Source: Granulicella aggregans (GTDB lineage Bacteria; Acidobacteriota; Terriglobia; Terriglobales; Acidobacteriaceae). From it: DNA of 64,000 nt. Below are positions 1 to 9,537 of the stretch, in pieces (the stretch's first letter is position 1; each line of letters starts with the position of its first letter). A program made the translations under genes and the position numbers. Where the stretch lies: the NCBI RefSeq assembly GCF_014203275.1, contig NZ_JACHIP010000002.1, positions 248,001 to 312,000 of the forward strand, read 5' to 3'. The notes under the pieces are model-generated. The model was not told the DNA's origin, did not search any database, and worked only from the letters and a program-made list of their open reading frames with translations.

Positions 1-1
1 C

Positions 2-484
2 GGCTTCTCGCAGCCGGTGACGCTCAGTTGCGGCGATCTCCCCACGGAGTCCGCCTGCACCTTCGGCGAGATGGTCATCCCTGCCGGCGGAGGTTCAACG
101 ACGCTCGCCTTCAGCACCATGGCACCGCACGATTGCGGCTCGAGCATACCGTACTTCACCGGACACGCTGCGCTGCATGGTTCGTCGTCCGCAGTGCGCT
201 ATGCGGGTCCATTGCTGGCGGGGCTGCTCGTTCTGGTACTACCGCGACGGTGTCGCATCACGAGATGGATGCGGCCGCTGCTGGCGCTCGTATTCGCCTG
301 TGGTCTGCTCACGCTGAATGGCTGCGGAGGCAACTGTACGGACTTCGGAACGCCGCCCGGCGGCTATACGCTAAAGGTGAATGGAACGTCGTCGGCAAAC
401 GGGACCGGGACCGGAGCGTCTTCCGCAACCGATCCAACCGCAGTAAACGTAACTACCAGCGTAGCAATCTCTGTAAAGCTATAA
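2..484 (+). CDS. C-terminal part of a secreted Ig-like-repeat surface protein (partial)
   Basis: The frame is open from base 2 and the true start lies outside the window. The first ~45 residues have the pattern of bacterial Ig-like / choice-of-anchor repeats (QPVTLSCGDLP, CTFGEMVIPAGGGSTT). Then comes one hydrophobic stretch (GPLLAGLLVLVLPRRCR), a second (LLALVFACGLLTLNGCGG), and a final Gly/Thr/Ser-rich strand ending in VAISVKL. This order (Ig repeats, membrane anchor, GTxAGxYTLxVNGTS-like end) is familiar from large acidobacterial beta-propeller or Ig surface proteins. The function is probably adhesion or cell-surface display; no enzyme domain is visible in the part present. The assignment is by pattern only. 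Confidence 0.7.
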   Translation, partial: GFSQPVTLSCGDLPTESACTFGEMVIPAGGGSTTLAFSTMAPHDCGSSIPYFTGHAALHGSSSAVRYAGPLLAGLLVLVLPRRCRITRWMRPLLALVFACGLLTLNGCGGNCTDFGTPPGGYTLKVNGTSSANGTGTGASSATDPTAVNVTTSVAISVKL

Positions 485-510
485 GTCTGGCGATCTCCAC
501 CCGGATAAGC

Positions 511-551
511 AAAAAAGGGGCCGGGAGCGCATGTTTGCGTCTCCCAGCCCA
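511..551 (-). terminator. Rho-independent terminator of the alginate-export gene
   Basis: The hairpin GGGCCGGGAG / CTCCCAGCCC at 517-550 has a run of six A on the + strand at 511-516, which is a U-run for minus-strand transcripts. It lies 16 bases past the stop codon of the gene ending at 567. It could also stop the + strand gene ending at 484. Confidence 0.75.
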
Positions 552-566
552 AATACCCTTTACGGG

Positions 567-1973
567 CTAGCGATCCGCCTTCACCTGATCTACTCGAAGG
601 CGGTACGTAAGTCCGAAGTATCCAATCGTCTCTGCTGCGCCGTGCTTGTTTTGCAGCAGCAGAGCTCCGGGGAAAAGGTGTCCGACGCCGACGTTGGCGA
701 CGAGATAATCGTGGAAGACATACTTGCCGGTGACGTCGAGCTCCTGCCCGATGACGTTCGAGGCAAATCCTGCCGTCGGCGCTTTGATGGTCGCGCTGCC
801 CGAGCTGGAGTAGACGCTGTCCTTCCGCTCCGCCACGTTCAGAAAGCCGCCCTGCACAAGGATGGTGAAGCTGGGTGCCGGGGCGATGTCGAGGTTGATC
901 CGCTCCTGGCGCATGTTCTGGTAGCCGAAGAGGTCCACGTTGCCGAAGGCGTTGTGGTTCGACGGATACTGCTGGTCATAGGTGGCGTAACGCAGCGGGT
1001 TGCTGTGGTCGTTGCCCGTGGCGTAGTTGTACTCCACGCCGAGACGCGGCTGCCAGAAGATCGATGCGGGCGCGCTGTAGTAGACCTTAGCCAGTGCCTG
1101 ACCCGCGTGAATCGAGTCGTTCGCGTAGCTTCCACGTTGCAGCGATCCATTTGCCAGGTAGCAGAAGCGCGCCGGAAGTTTGCCCTGGATCTCTGACCCG
1201 AAGGTCGTCTCCACTTCGTTGCCCTTGATTCCCTGCAGGCTGGTCACGCCGCGGACGTCGTGAAACAGGACGTACGGAGACAGGTGAACGCGGGGAATGA
1301 AGTGCGTGAGCTGCGCATAAGCGCCGTGGAATGTGAGGCCCGCTCCGTGGGTGTCCAGCGATGACGGGTGCACCGTTACGACAGAGGTGCTAAAGAGATC
1401 GACACGGTTGCGATCACCGATGCGGAGATCGAAGCCGTCCCATGTGCGACTGTTATTGCTCCAGTCGCTTACGCCGATGATGCGTTCGCTGCCGAACCGA
1501 AGCTCCTGCCGTCCAGAGATAACGCTGATGGGCACGCGGCCTGCGGTGCCATGAACGTTCAACCAGCCCTGGTGAAGATCAAAGACATCGCGCATGTTGG
1601 AAGAGACCGTATGCAACGGAAGCCCCAGCGCGTGGGTGTCGATGAACTGCATATAGCCGGTGATGTGGCTGGTCGGGCGAACTTCTACGCTGCCGAGGGC
1701 GCGCGTCAGATCGTAGGTACGATCGGCATTCTGCACGTAGCTGAAGGAGGTCTGGCCTTCGGTGCGGCTGCGCGTCTCAAGTGAAACGGTCATCCATTTT
1801 GGCAACTCACTCCAGGCGAATCCTTCGGTCTTGCCGCGCTTCTGCGGATAGTCGGCATAGGAGGTCTGCGCCCCGGCCCGAACACAGGAAAGAACGAAGA
1901 GGGCAAGGAGGAACGCTATGGTCGCGAACCGTCTCCTTGAAGTAGGGAGTGCAGACAGAAATGTACGCGTCAT
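567..1973 (-). CDS. Alginate-export-family outer-membrane beta-barrel protein
   Basis: 468 residues from the chosen ATG at 1973, which has GGGAG about 9 nt upstream. The frame is open further upstream, but those residues look non-coding. An N-terminal signal peptide (FATIAFLLALFVLSCVRAGAQ) is followed by a long mature part of alternating aromatic/polar strands with blocks typical of the alginate_exp family: a segment near FRSERIIG-like (FGSERIIGVSDWSNNSRTWDG), and VEYNYATGNDHSNP. The protein ends in the aromatic-rich strand YFGLTYRLRVDQ. Family members are 16-18-strand outer-membrane porins, AlgE-like. Here there are no alginate-biosynthesis neighbours, so the substrate is unknown; sugar or acidic polysaccharide export or uptake is an inference. 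It is transcribed divergently from the ADOP permease. Confidence 0.8.
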   Translation of the reverse strand: MTRTFLSALPTSRRRFATIAFLLALFVLSCVRAGAQTSYADYPQKRGKTEGFAWSELPKWMTVSLETRSRTEGQTSFSYVQNADRTYDLTRALGSVEVRPTSHITGYMQFIDTHALGLPLHTVSSNMRDVFDLHQGWLNVHGTAGRVPISVISGRQELRFGSERIIGVSDWSNNSRTWDGFDLRIGDRNRVDLFSTSVVTVHPSSLDTHGAGLTFHGAYAQLTHFIPRVHLSPYVLFHDVRGVTSLQGIKGNEVETTFGSEIQGKLPARFCYLANGSLQRGSYANDSIHAGQALAKVYYSAPASIFWQPRLGVEYNYATGNDHSNPLRYATYDQQYPSNHNAFGNVDLFGYQNMRQERINLDIAPAPSFTILVQGGFLNVAERKDSVYSSSGSATIKAPTAGFASNVIGQELDVTGKYVFHDYLVANVGVGHLFPGALLLQNKHGAAETIGYFGLTYRLRVDQVKADR

Positions 1974-2276
1974 GATTGAGTCTCCCGTTGCTGCGACATG
2001 GCAGCTATCGATTCGCCAACGTGCGGGCATGGTTTTCGAGCTCTTCCTTATCGGCCAAAACAGGGGTAATTTGCAGGGAACGGGGTAGCACTTAGTAGTC
2101 ATGGCCCAAAGCGGGCAGGGGATTCCTTCGTGCGTCGCGAAAGCCTCGGATCTGGCGCTCTGCACGCTCACTTGAAATAAATAGGCTCTGGCGGATATCG
2201 TTCTCACTGGCGGAAAGTCCACCCAACAAAGCACTCCTAAATTGCTCCAGACCCGGACCACCCCCGAGGCCGTTTG
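1974..2276. other. Divergent intergenic region
   Basis: 303 bases between the porin gene and the ADOP permease. It must hold both promoters. A weak + strand candidate is TTGAAA at 2172-2177 with GATATC 16-17 bases on. I see no palindrome, RNA gene or convincing ORF. Confidence 0.4.
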
Positions 2277-4700
2277 ATGGCAAAGTTGATCCGCAACCTG
2301 CAGTTCACCGTCCGGCTGCTATGGAAGAGCCCGGGCCTGACGATCACGGTTCTGCTTACGCTGGCGCTGGGGATTGGCGCCAACACCGCGATCTTTACTG
2401 TCGATTACGCCACACTGCTGGCGCCGCTTCCCTACCCTAATCCGGATCAGTTGGTGGTGGTCTGGTCGAAGATCCAGACCTTTCACAACGGTATTTCGGC
2501 AGGCGACTTTACCGACTGGAAGCGGATGAACCGCAGCTTCACGGACATCAACGCCTTCACCGGTGGAGCCTTCAACATCGCCAGCAAGGAGCAACCGGAG
2601 AACATCGACGGCGAGCAGGTTACGCCGGGCTATTACAACATGCTGGGAATACCCTTTTTTCTGGGCCGCGACTTCCTGCCTGAGGAGGGCAAGGTAGGGA
2701 AGGATCACGAGGTGATCCTGACGCACAAGCTTTGGTCGCACCTCGGAGCGGACCCGAAGCTGGTGGGGCAATCCATGCGCATCAATGGCGAACCCTACAC
2801 CGTTGTGGGGGTGCTGGCACCGGGGGTCCTCGATCGCGGTCAGGCGCAGGTGACCGTGCCACTGGCCTTCAAGCCGGAACAGCTGAACCACGACTTCCAT
2901 TGGCTTCTCTCGTACGCGCGACTGAAACCGGGGATCTCTGTGAAGCAGGCGCAGGCAGATATGGATGCCGTGTCCTTGCAAATCGCTCAGGATAACCCCA
3001 AAAGCAACAAGGGCTGGGGATCGTTTGTCGAACCCCTGAAGAACGATTTCATGCCCAGCGAGCGTAAGCAGACGCTTTGGCTACTGCTAGGAGCCGTTGT
3101 ATTCATCCTGCTGATTGCCTGCGTAAACGTTGCGAACCTGCTGCTGGCACGCGGCATGGCCCGGCAGAAGGAGCTTGCAGTGCGGAGCGCCATGGGTGCC
3201 TCACGCCGGACCATCTTCGAGCAGTTGCTGACCGAGAGCTTGTTGCTTTCCTTTGCCGGAGGGCTGCTGGGCATCGGCGTTGGGTATGGGATGCTTCAGA
3301 CTCTCGTCGCCATCATGCCGGAGGGGACGTTGCCTACCGAGGCGGACCTGCACCTGAACGTTCCGGTGCTGGCCTTTACGCTTCTCGCGACGACGATCGC
3401 TGGCGTGCTCTTCGGCAGCGCGCCAGCCTGGTACGCCTCGCGCATCGATCCGGCGGAGACGCTGAAAGAAGGTGGTCGCACCGGCATGGGTGCGGGACGG
3501 CATCGGCTACGGCAGGGTCTCGTGATTGGCGAGTTCGCGCTGGCCCTCACGCTTTTAGCTGGAGCGGGACTGGCGATTCATAGCTTCCTGAACCTTCTGC
3601 GCGTCGACCTCGGGCTGCGCACCGACCATATCCTGACGTTCTTCCTGCCCGTGCCGGACTCGCGGCCCAAGGAGCCGGAGAAGATCATCGCCTACTACCG
3701 CCAGATGCTCGAACGCATCAACGCGGTTCCGGGTGTCACATCGTCCACGGCAATGACGGGACTGCCAGTCTACGGCGCGGGCTTTGGGATGCCGTTTACT
3801 ATCGTTGGCAAGCCTGCCTTCAACGATCCTTCCATGCGGCCCAATACCGGCTTCGGCATGGCGACCCCGGCGTTCTTCGATACCTTCGGGATCAAGATCG
3901 TGAAGGGCCGCGGTTTCACCGAACAGGACACCGCATCGAGCGTGAAGGTCGCCGTGGTGAGCGAGGAGTTTGTAAAGAAATATCTATCCGACACCGATCC
4001 ATTGCAGCAGCGTATCTCTGTCGAGCAACTGATCCCTGGCGTGACCAAGCTGGGGCCGCCGCAGGACTGGCAGATTGTTGGTGTGTATCACAACATCCGG
4101 CGCGGCGACCTGCGCGAAGACAGCCCCGAGATGCGCATACCGTTCTGGCAGACCCCATGGCCGGGGGCAGGCATCGCGGTGAGGACGGCGAATGACCCGG
4201 CGTCGATGACCAAGAGCATCGCCGATGCGGTGCACTCGGTCGATCCGGAGATCGCGCTGGCGGAACCGCGCTCGATGGAAGAGGTGCGCGACCGTCTGAT
4301 GTCGAACGACCGGTTTACGCTGACGCTCTTTGTCTGCTTCTCGGTAGTCGCGCTGCTGCTGGCCGGGCTGGGCGTCTATGGCGTGATGTCGTTCTCGGTG
4401 GCACAGAGGTCGCACGAGATCGCGCTTCGCATGGCGCTGGGTGCGGACCGAACCCGTGTCGTGGGACTCATCGTTCGCGAGGGACTGATCCTGGCGGGGA
4501 TTGGGCTGGCGCTGGGATTGATCGGCGCGGTCTTCGTCGGGCGAAGCATGCAGAGCACGCTCTACGGTGTGGGCAAGTTTGACGTGTCCGTCTTCGCGTC
4601 GGTCGCGTTGGTGCTGGTGGCTTCGGCGCTCGTGGCCTGCGTGATTCCGGCACAGCGAGCGGCTTCGGTGCAGCCGATGCGGGCTCTACGGGCGGAGTGA
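2277..4700 (+). CDS. ADOP-type ABC transporter permease (MacB/FtsX fold, duplicated)
   Basis: 807 residues. A TTG lies directly before the ATG at 2277; I prefer the ATG. The order is an N-terminal MacB-like half (first TM segment around LTITVLLTLALGIGANTAIF, then a periplasmic domain to ~residue 260), three TM segments with FtsX signatures (CVNVANLLLARGMARQKELA), a second periplasmic domain (~430-680), and three final TM segments with SVAQRSHEIALRMALGADR. This duplicated layout is the acidobacterial 'duplicated orphan permease' class. Unlike the copy at 37.7 kb, it lacks the ~80-residue N-terminal helical extension. No ATPase gene is adjacent, as is usual for this class, so the partner is unknown. 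It is probably involved in export or envelope stress; that role is inferred. Confidence 0.9.
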   Translation: MAKLIRNLQFTVRLLWKSPGLTITVLLTLALGIGANTAIFTVDYATLLAPLPYPNPDQLVVVWSKIQTFHNGISAGDFTDWKRMNRSFTDINAFTGGAFNIASKEQPENIDGEQVTPGYYNMLGIPFFLGRDFLPEEGKVGKDHEVILTHKLWSHLGADPKLVGQSMRINGEPYTVVGVLAPGVLDRGQAQVTVPLAFKPEQLNHDFHWLLSYARLKPGISVKQAQADMDAVSLQIAQDNPKSNKGWGSFVEPLKNDFMPSERKQTLWLLLGAVVFILLIACVNVANLLLARGMARQKELAVRSAMGASRRTIFEQLLTESLLLSFAGGLLGIGVGYGMLQTLVAIMPEGTLPTEADLHLNVPVLAFTLLATTIAGVLFGSAPAWYASRIDPAETLKEGGRTGMGAGRHRLRQGLVIGEFALALTLLAGAGLAIHSFLNLLRVDLGLRTDHILTFFLPVPDSRPKEPEKIIAYYRQMLERINAVPGVTSSTAMTGLPVYGAGFGMPFTIVGKPAFNDPSMRPNTGFGMATPAFFDTFGIKIVKGRGFTEQDTASSVKVAVVSEEFVKKYLSDTDPLQQRISVEQLIPGVTKLGPPQDWQIVGVYHNIRRGDLREDSPEMRIPFWQTPWPGAGIAVRTANDPASMTKSIADAVHSVDPEIALAEPRSMEEVRDRLMSNDRFTLTLFVCFSVVALLLAGLGVYGVMSFSVAQRSHEIALRMALGADRTRVVGLIVREGLILAGIGLALGLIGAVFVGRSMQSTLYGVGKFDVSVFASVALVLVASALVACVIPAQRAASVQPMRALRAE

Positions 4701-4713
4701 GAGGAGCAGCAAC

Positions 4714-4746
4714 GGAAAGGGCGAACTCTTGGAGATCGCCCTTTCC
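4714..4746. terminator. Bidirectional hairpin between convergent genes
   Basis: A perfect 11-bp stem, GGAAAGGGCGA (4714-4724) with TCGCCCTTTCC (4736-4746), sits between the permease stop at 4700 and the gdh stop at 4763. There is no U-run, but position and stem strength suit termination of both convergent genes. Confidence 0.7.
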
Positions 4747-4762
4747 ATTGCCTCAAGACAGT

Positions 4763-6079
<1,317 letters not shown>

Positions 6080-6163
6080 GGTCGTTTCCTTTTTCCTTTT
6101 GACTTCGTTGGTGGGTATCAATGATTCCGTGGCCATAATGGTCCACCTCAAGTGCGGCAGTTG

Positions 6164-6191
6164 CGTCTCGCAACGTCATGGGTGCGAGACG
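6164..6191. promoter_or_regulatory. Perfect 9-bp inverted repeat between gdhA and trpE
   Basis: CGTCTCGCA (6164-6172) and TGCGAGACG (6183-6191) form a perfect dyad with a 10-base spacer, about 85 bases upstream of gdhA and just upstream of the proposed -10 for the trpE side. It is a candidate operator for an unknown regulator. It is not part of the dispersed repeat families. Confidence 0.45.
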
Positions 6192-6223
6192 ACTTCGCAG
6201 TATAGGCCTCGGCGGAGACGACT

Positions 6224-6229
6224 TACAAT
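6224..6229 (+). promoter_or_regulatory. Probable -10 box (TACAAT) for trpE
   Basis: TACAAT lies 9 bases before an ATG at 6239 that opens a 20-codon frame. The -35 is not obvious. Spacing suits a transcript starting at or within a few bases of that ATG. Confidence 0.4.
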
Positions 6230-6238
6230 CGGGTGCCT

Positions 6239-6301
6239 ATGGCTAATTTGCGTCACTTGAGTTGGATGCCTGGAGTATCGGACCGGCGTGGCAATTTATG
6301 A
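6239..6301 (+). CDS. Possible 20-residue leader peptide upstream of trpE
   Basis: ATG at 6239 to TGA at 6301 encodes 20 residues (MANLRHLSWM then PGVSDRRGNL) with one Trp. It begins right after the TACAAT box and would be leaderless. It overlaps the possible GTG start of trpE at 6288 and stops 10 bases before trpE's ATG at 6312, so it could couple or control trpE translation. A single Trp is weak support for classical attenuation and I see no clear terminator/antiterminator pair. It may be chance. Confidence 0.25.
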   Translation: MANLRHLSWMPGVSDRRGNL

Positions 6302-7829
6302 TGAACAGGCCATGCCGAGCTCCTTTCAGACCGTCCCTTCCGCGCGTGATTTCAAGGCGCTCTCCAAAGTACATACGCTCATTCCCGTCTACCGGACTGT
6401 GACCGCTGACCTCGAAACTCCCGTTTCGGCGTTCTTGAGGATTGCGGCGGAGGCGCCCGAGGCGTTCCTGCTCGAGAGCGTCGAGGGCGGCGAACGGGTT
6501 GGCCGCTATACGTTTATCGGCATCGAGCCCTACAAGAAGATGGTGTCGCGAGGCACCTCGATCGTTGCAGAGGAAGGGCGCAAGCGGAGGAGCTTCGAGG
6601 GCGACATCTTCGAGGAGCTGAAGGCAGCGCTCTCCGGACATACGCCAGCACGGCTGCCGGGGCTGCCTCCGTTTACGGCTGGTGCAGTGGGCTTCTTCTC
6701 CTACGATGTCGTCCGCCAGATCGAGAAGCTGCCCTCGCTCGCGAAGGATGAGCTTGGAGTGCCGGATGCCTGCCTGATGTTCTTTGACCAGGTGATCGCC
6801 TTCGACCACGTCAAGAAAGAGATCCACCTGATGGTGACCGCCGACCTGACGCGGCAGGCGAAGGAAGGGGCTTATGAGCGGGCGGAGCGGAGGCTGAATA
6901 AGCTGGAGAAGCGATTAGCTTCGGCTCTGCCGAAGCTGTCACGTAAGAAGATTGCGGGCAAGCTGAAGATCACGGCTCGGACGCCTAAGGCGGCGTTCCT
7001 GAAGGCGGTCGCGAAGACGAAGGAGTATGTGGCTTCGGGCGACGTCTTTCAATGCGTGCTGTCGCAGCGGTTCGACTGCGAACCGGGGGTGGATGCGTTT
7101 GAGGTCTACCGTGCGCTGCGCATCGTGAACCCTTCTCCCTACATGTACTTCCTTCGGTTCGGCATGGAACCGGTTGCAGGCTCGAAGAAGAAGGCAAGTG
7201 TCGGGCATATCGTGGGAGCGTCGCCTGAGCTTCTGGTACGTGTGCATGAGCGCGATGTGCAGTATCGCCCGATTGCTGGGACACGGCCACGGAGCGAGGA
7301 TGAGGAAGCCGACCGGGCGCTTGAGGCCGACCTGCGGGCAGACGAAAAAGAGGTCGCCGAGCACATCATGCTGGTCGATCTTGGCCGCAACGACGTTGGC
7401 CGCGTGAGCGAGTTCGGAACGGTGAAGGTGAAGGACCTGATGTTCGTGGAGCGGTACAGCCATGTAATGCACCTCGTCAGCGCGGTCGAGGGCAAGCTGA
7501 AGGCGGAACTCGCGCCGATCGATGCGTTCAAGGCGTGCTTCCCTGCCGGGACGCTCAGCGGCGCTCCGAAGATTCGCGCAATGGAGATCATCGAAGAGCT
7601 GGAGCCGGCACGGCGCGGCGTTTATGGCGGAAGCATTCTCTATGCGGACTTCAACGGCAATCTCGATAGCTGCATCGCCATCCGAACGCTCTTCATGGAC
7701 GGCAAGCAGGGGCACATCCAGGCGGGTGCCGGGATCGTCGCGGACTCGATTGCCGAGAACGAGTATGTGGAGTGCGGGAACAAGGCGCGCGCGGTGGTAC
7801 GGGCGATCGAGCGGGCTCGCGGGGCGTAG
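6288..7829 (+). CDS. trpE: Anthranilate synthase component I
   Basis: 513 residues from GTG at 6288, or 505 from ATG at 6312; neither has a strong SD. It makes anthranilate from chorismate and glutamine together with TrpG. The feedback-binding motif LLESVEGGERVGRYTFIG is near residue 58, which suggests tryptophan inhibition. The chorismate-binding core holds the signatures GASPELLVR, IAGTRPR, GRNDVGR, GTLSGAPKIRAME and AGAGIVADS. The length is normal for stand-alone TrpE. trpG lies 1.1 kb downstream on the same strand, separated by an oppositely oriented SnoaL-like gene and a 105-residue unknown, so this is a loosened trp operon rather than a tight one. Confidence 0.95.
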   Translation: MAIYDEQAMPSSFQTVPSARDFKALSKVHTLIPVYRTVTADLETPVSAFLRIAAEAPEAFLLESVEGGERVGRYTFIGIEPYKKMVSRGTSIVAEEGRKRRSFEGDIFEELKAALSGHTPARLPGLPPFTAGAVGFFSYDVVRQIEKLPSLAKDELGVPDACLMFFDQVIAFDHVKKEIHLMVTADLTRQAKEGAYERAERRLNKLEKRLASALPKLSRKKIAGKLKITARTPKAAFLKAVAKTKEYVASGDVFQCVLSQRFDCEPGVDAFEVYRALRIVNPSPYMYFLRFGMEPVAGSKKKASVGHIVGASPELLVRVHERDVQYRPIAGTRPRSEDEEADRALEADLRADEKEVAEHIMLVDLGRNDVGRVSEFGTVKVKDLMFVERYSHVMHLVSAVEGKLKAELAPIDAFKACFPAGTLSGAPKIRAMEIIEELEPARRGVYGGSILYADFNGNLDSCIAIRTLFMDGKQGHIQAGAGIVADSIAENEYVECGNKARAVVRAIERARGA

Positions 7830-7861
7830 CGGCTTTCGCTGAGGCTTGAGTGCGCTCGCTC

Positions 7862-8275
7862 TTATTTGAGATTGAGCGGCTTCGAGATGTGTTGATGCTG
7901 GATCTTCCAACCGTCACCGGACTTTCGCAGGCAGAACGTCGCTCGAACGAGATCGGAGAAGACCTTCCCATTCGGCGCTGTGCCTCCACACTGGATGAAG
8001 CCGTGGGCGAAGGCCACATCATTTCCGGCGGTGATGGCGAGATCCTGCAGTTCAAACTGGCCATCGCTGGGAGTGTCGGGATGCCAGTCGCCCCAGCTTC
8101 TGCGATAGGTGTCTGCTCCTTCATACTTCATGGGTGGCAGCACGTCGTAGATGAGGGCATCACTGGCGTGATTCTTCAGAACTTCGTCAAGTTGGCCTAT
8201 GCGAGTGGTCTCCGCCCAGCGTTCAAGAATCTGCTGGATCTCGTTGCTGTCGCCGCCCGATGCTTTGTTATCCAT
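7862..8275 (-). CDS. SnoaL-like / NTF2-fold polyketide-cyclase-type protein
   Basis: 137 residues with AGGAGA 8 nt before the ATG. The pattern EIQQILERWAETTR - DALIYDVLPPM - GNDVAFAHGFIQCGG - LRKSGDGWKIQHQHIS is that of the small cone-shaped alpha+beta barrel SnoaL/YybH family (DUF4440-like). The family includes steroid isomerases, cyclases and many proteins of unknown function; no catalytic Asp/His set can be assigned here. It lies on the opposite strand between trpE and trpG, converging on trpE, so no link with tryptophan synthesis is implied. Confidence 0.8.
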   Translation of the reverse strand: MDNKASGGDSNEIQQILERWAETTRIGQLDEVLKNHASDALIYDVLPPMKYEGADTYRRSWGDWHPDTPSDGQFELQDLAITAGNDVAFAHGFIQCGGTAPNGKVFSDLVRATFCLRKSGDGWKIQHQHISKPLNLK

Positions 8276-8509
8276 AAGGCTTCTCCTCTTCTCTGCGTCC
8301 GATTGTAGGGTCGTACTGGCTTCTCCATTGTGACTTGACCAGGAGTTGGTCCACCGGAGACGTTCACCGTATCGATAACTTCAAAGTCTTCTTGCGCGTA
8401 TCCGAAGCGGCGTGAATGCCGAGGCAGGAGAGTGCCATCTCCCGGCATCGTAGCGGGGAGGCGGGACGAGAGACGCGCCCTCCGCTGAAGTTTCCAAGGA
8501 GAAATAGAG

Positions 8510-8827
8510 ATGTCGCCAACACGTTTCGAGACCACGATCAACGCAATCAAGCAGGGTGCCAAGGCGCTTACCGTGGAGAAGGCTGTGAGCAACATCGAAG
8601 GCTGGGAAGATTACCTGTCCAAGCACGACCATGACGGAGTGAAGCGCGTCGTTACTGATTTAGGCAAGTTGAAGAAGCTGCTACACGCCGATAAGCTTGA
8701 TGGCGAAGCGATCAAGACTCTTCTGCACAAGATGGGCAAGGAGACGGTTGCGGTCGCTGGAGATGAGAAGACGGCGGGCGCGGGGCACATCAAGGAGCTA
8801 GGCGAGGCGCTTTCAAGCGCGGCATAG
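8510..8827 (+). CDS. Conserved hypothetical helical protein, 105 residues
   Basis: It begins at an ATG with AAGGAG 9 nt upstream. The sequence is charged and almost certainly all-helical (INAIKQGAKALTVEKAV, HDGVKRVVTDLGKLKKLL, AIKTLLHKMGKETV, HIKELGEALSSAA), with no signal peptide or membrane segment. I do not recognise a family; similar short proteins occur in Acidobacteria, from memory. A strong hairpin follows at 8846-8879. It lies between the two anthranilate synthase subunits. Confidence 0.7.
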   Translation: MSPTRFETTINAIKQGAKALTVEKAVSNIEGWEDYLSKHDHDGVKRVVTDLGKLKKLLHADKLDGEAIKTLLHKMGKETVAVAGDEKTAGAGHIKELGEALSSAA

Positions 8828-8845
8828 CCGAGATGAGTCGAGGTG

Positions 8846-8879
8846 AGCGAAGGCGGAGGCAAAGGTCTCCGTCTTCGCT
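8846..8879 (+). terminator. Hairpin after the 105-residue gene
   Basis: AGCGAAGGCGGAG (8846-8858) pairs with CTCCGTCTTCGCT (8867-8879) with one imperfect pair and an 8-base loop. There is no U-run. It would separate the gene above from trpG. Confidence 0.55.
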
Positions 8880-8922
8880 GCGTTTCAAGCTGCGCGGCAA
8901 AGCCTGAAGCACTCCAGCGTAG

Positions 8923-8928
8923 GATAAT
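8923..8928 (+). promoter_or_regulatory. -10 box (GATAAT) directly before trpG
   Basis: GATAAT ends 9 bases before the trpG ATG at 8938, so transcription would begin almost at the start codon (leaderless mRNA). No SD precedes this ATG, which agrees. Confidence 0.45.
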
Positions 8929-8937
8929 GGGACAGAT

Positions 8938-9537
8938 ATGGTCTTCGTTCTAGACAACTACGACTCCTTCACCTACAACCTGGTCCAGTACATGGGCGAG
9001 CTTGGCGCGGAGATGGTGATCCGGCGCAACGATGAACTCACGCCCGCCGAAGTTGAGGCCATGCGGCCGGAGCGGATTCTCATCTCGCCGGGGCCATGTA
9101 CACCGCAGGATGCGGGGATCAGCATGGATCTGATCAAGCACTTCGCCCGGCCGGATGCTCCGCGGCGGGTGCCGATCCTCGGTGTGTGCCTGGGACATCA
9201 GGCGATTGGCGCGGCGTTTGGCGGCAATGTAATCCGGGCCGCGAAGCTGATGCATGGCAAGACCAGTGAAGTGGAGCACGACGGCAAGACCATCTTCGCG
9301 GGCATTCCTTCGGCGATGACCTGCACCCGGTATCACTCGTTGATCGTCGAGGATAGCGAGTTTCCCGACGTGCTGGAGGTTTCGGCGCGGGCGGTGACGA
9401 CGGATGCCGATGAGCCGGGAACGATCATGGCGCTTAGGCATCGCGAGCTACCGATTGAGGGAGTGCAGTTCCATCCTGAGAGCGTGTTGACCGTACACGG
9501 CAAGCAGATCATCGAGAACTTCCTGAGGATGCAATGA
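8938..9537 (+). CDS. trpG: Anthranilate synthase component II (glutamine amidotransferase)
   Basis: 199 residues. It supplies ammonia from glutamine to TrpE; it could also serve p-aminobenzoate synthesis (PabA), since these subunits are often shared. The class I GATase triad is complete: the nucleophile Cys in GVCLGHQAIG (~residue 83) and His/Glu in GVQFHPESVLT (~177). The N-terminus VLDNYDSFTYNLVQYMGELG is typical. The ATG at 8938 has no SD but a -10 box nine bases away. Its stop overlaps the start of the next gene (ATGA at 9534-9537), so the two are translationally coupled. Confidence 0.95.
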   Translation: MVFVLDNYDSFTYNLVQYMGELGAEMVIRRNDELTPAEVEAMRPERILISPGPCTPQDAGISMDLIKHFARPDAPRRVPILGVCLGHQAIGAAFGGNVIRAAKLMHGKTSEVEHDGKTIFAGIPSAMTCTRYHSLIVEDSEFPDVLEVSARAVTTDADEPGTIMALRHRELPIEGVQFHPESVLTVHGKQIIENFLRMQ

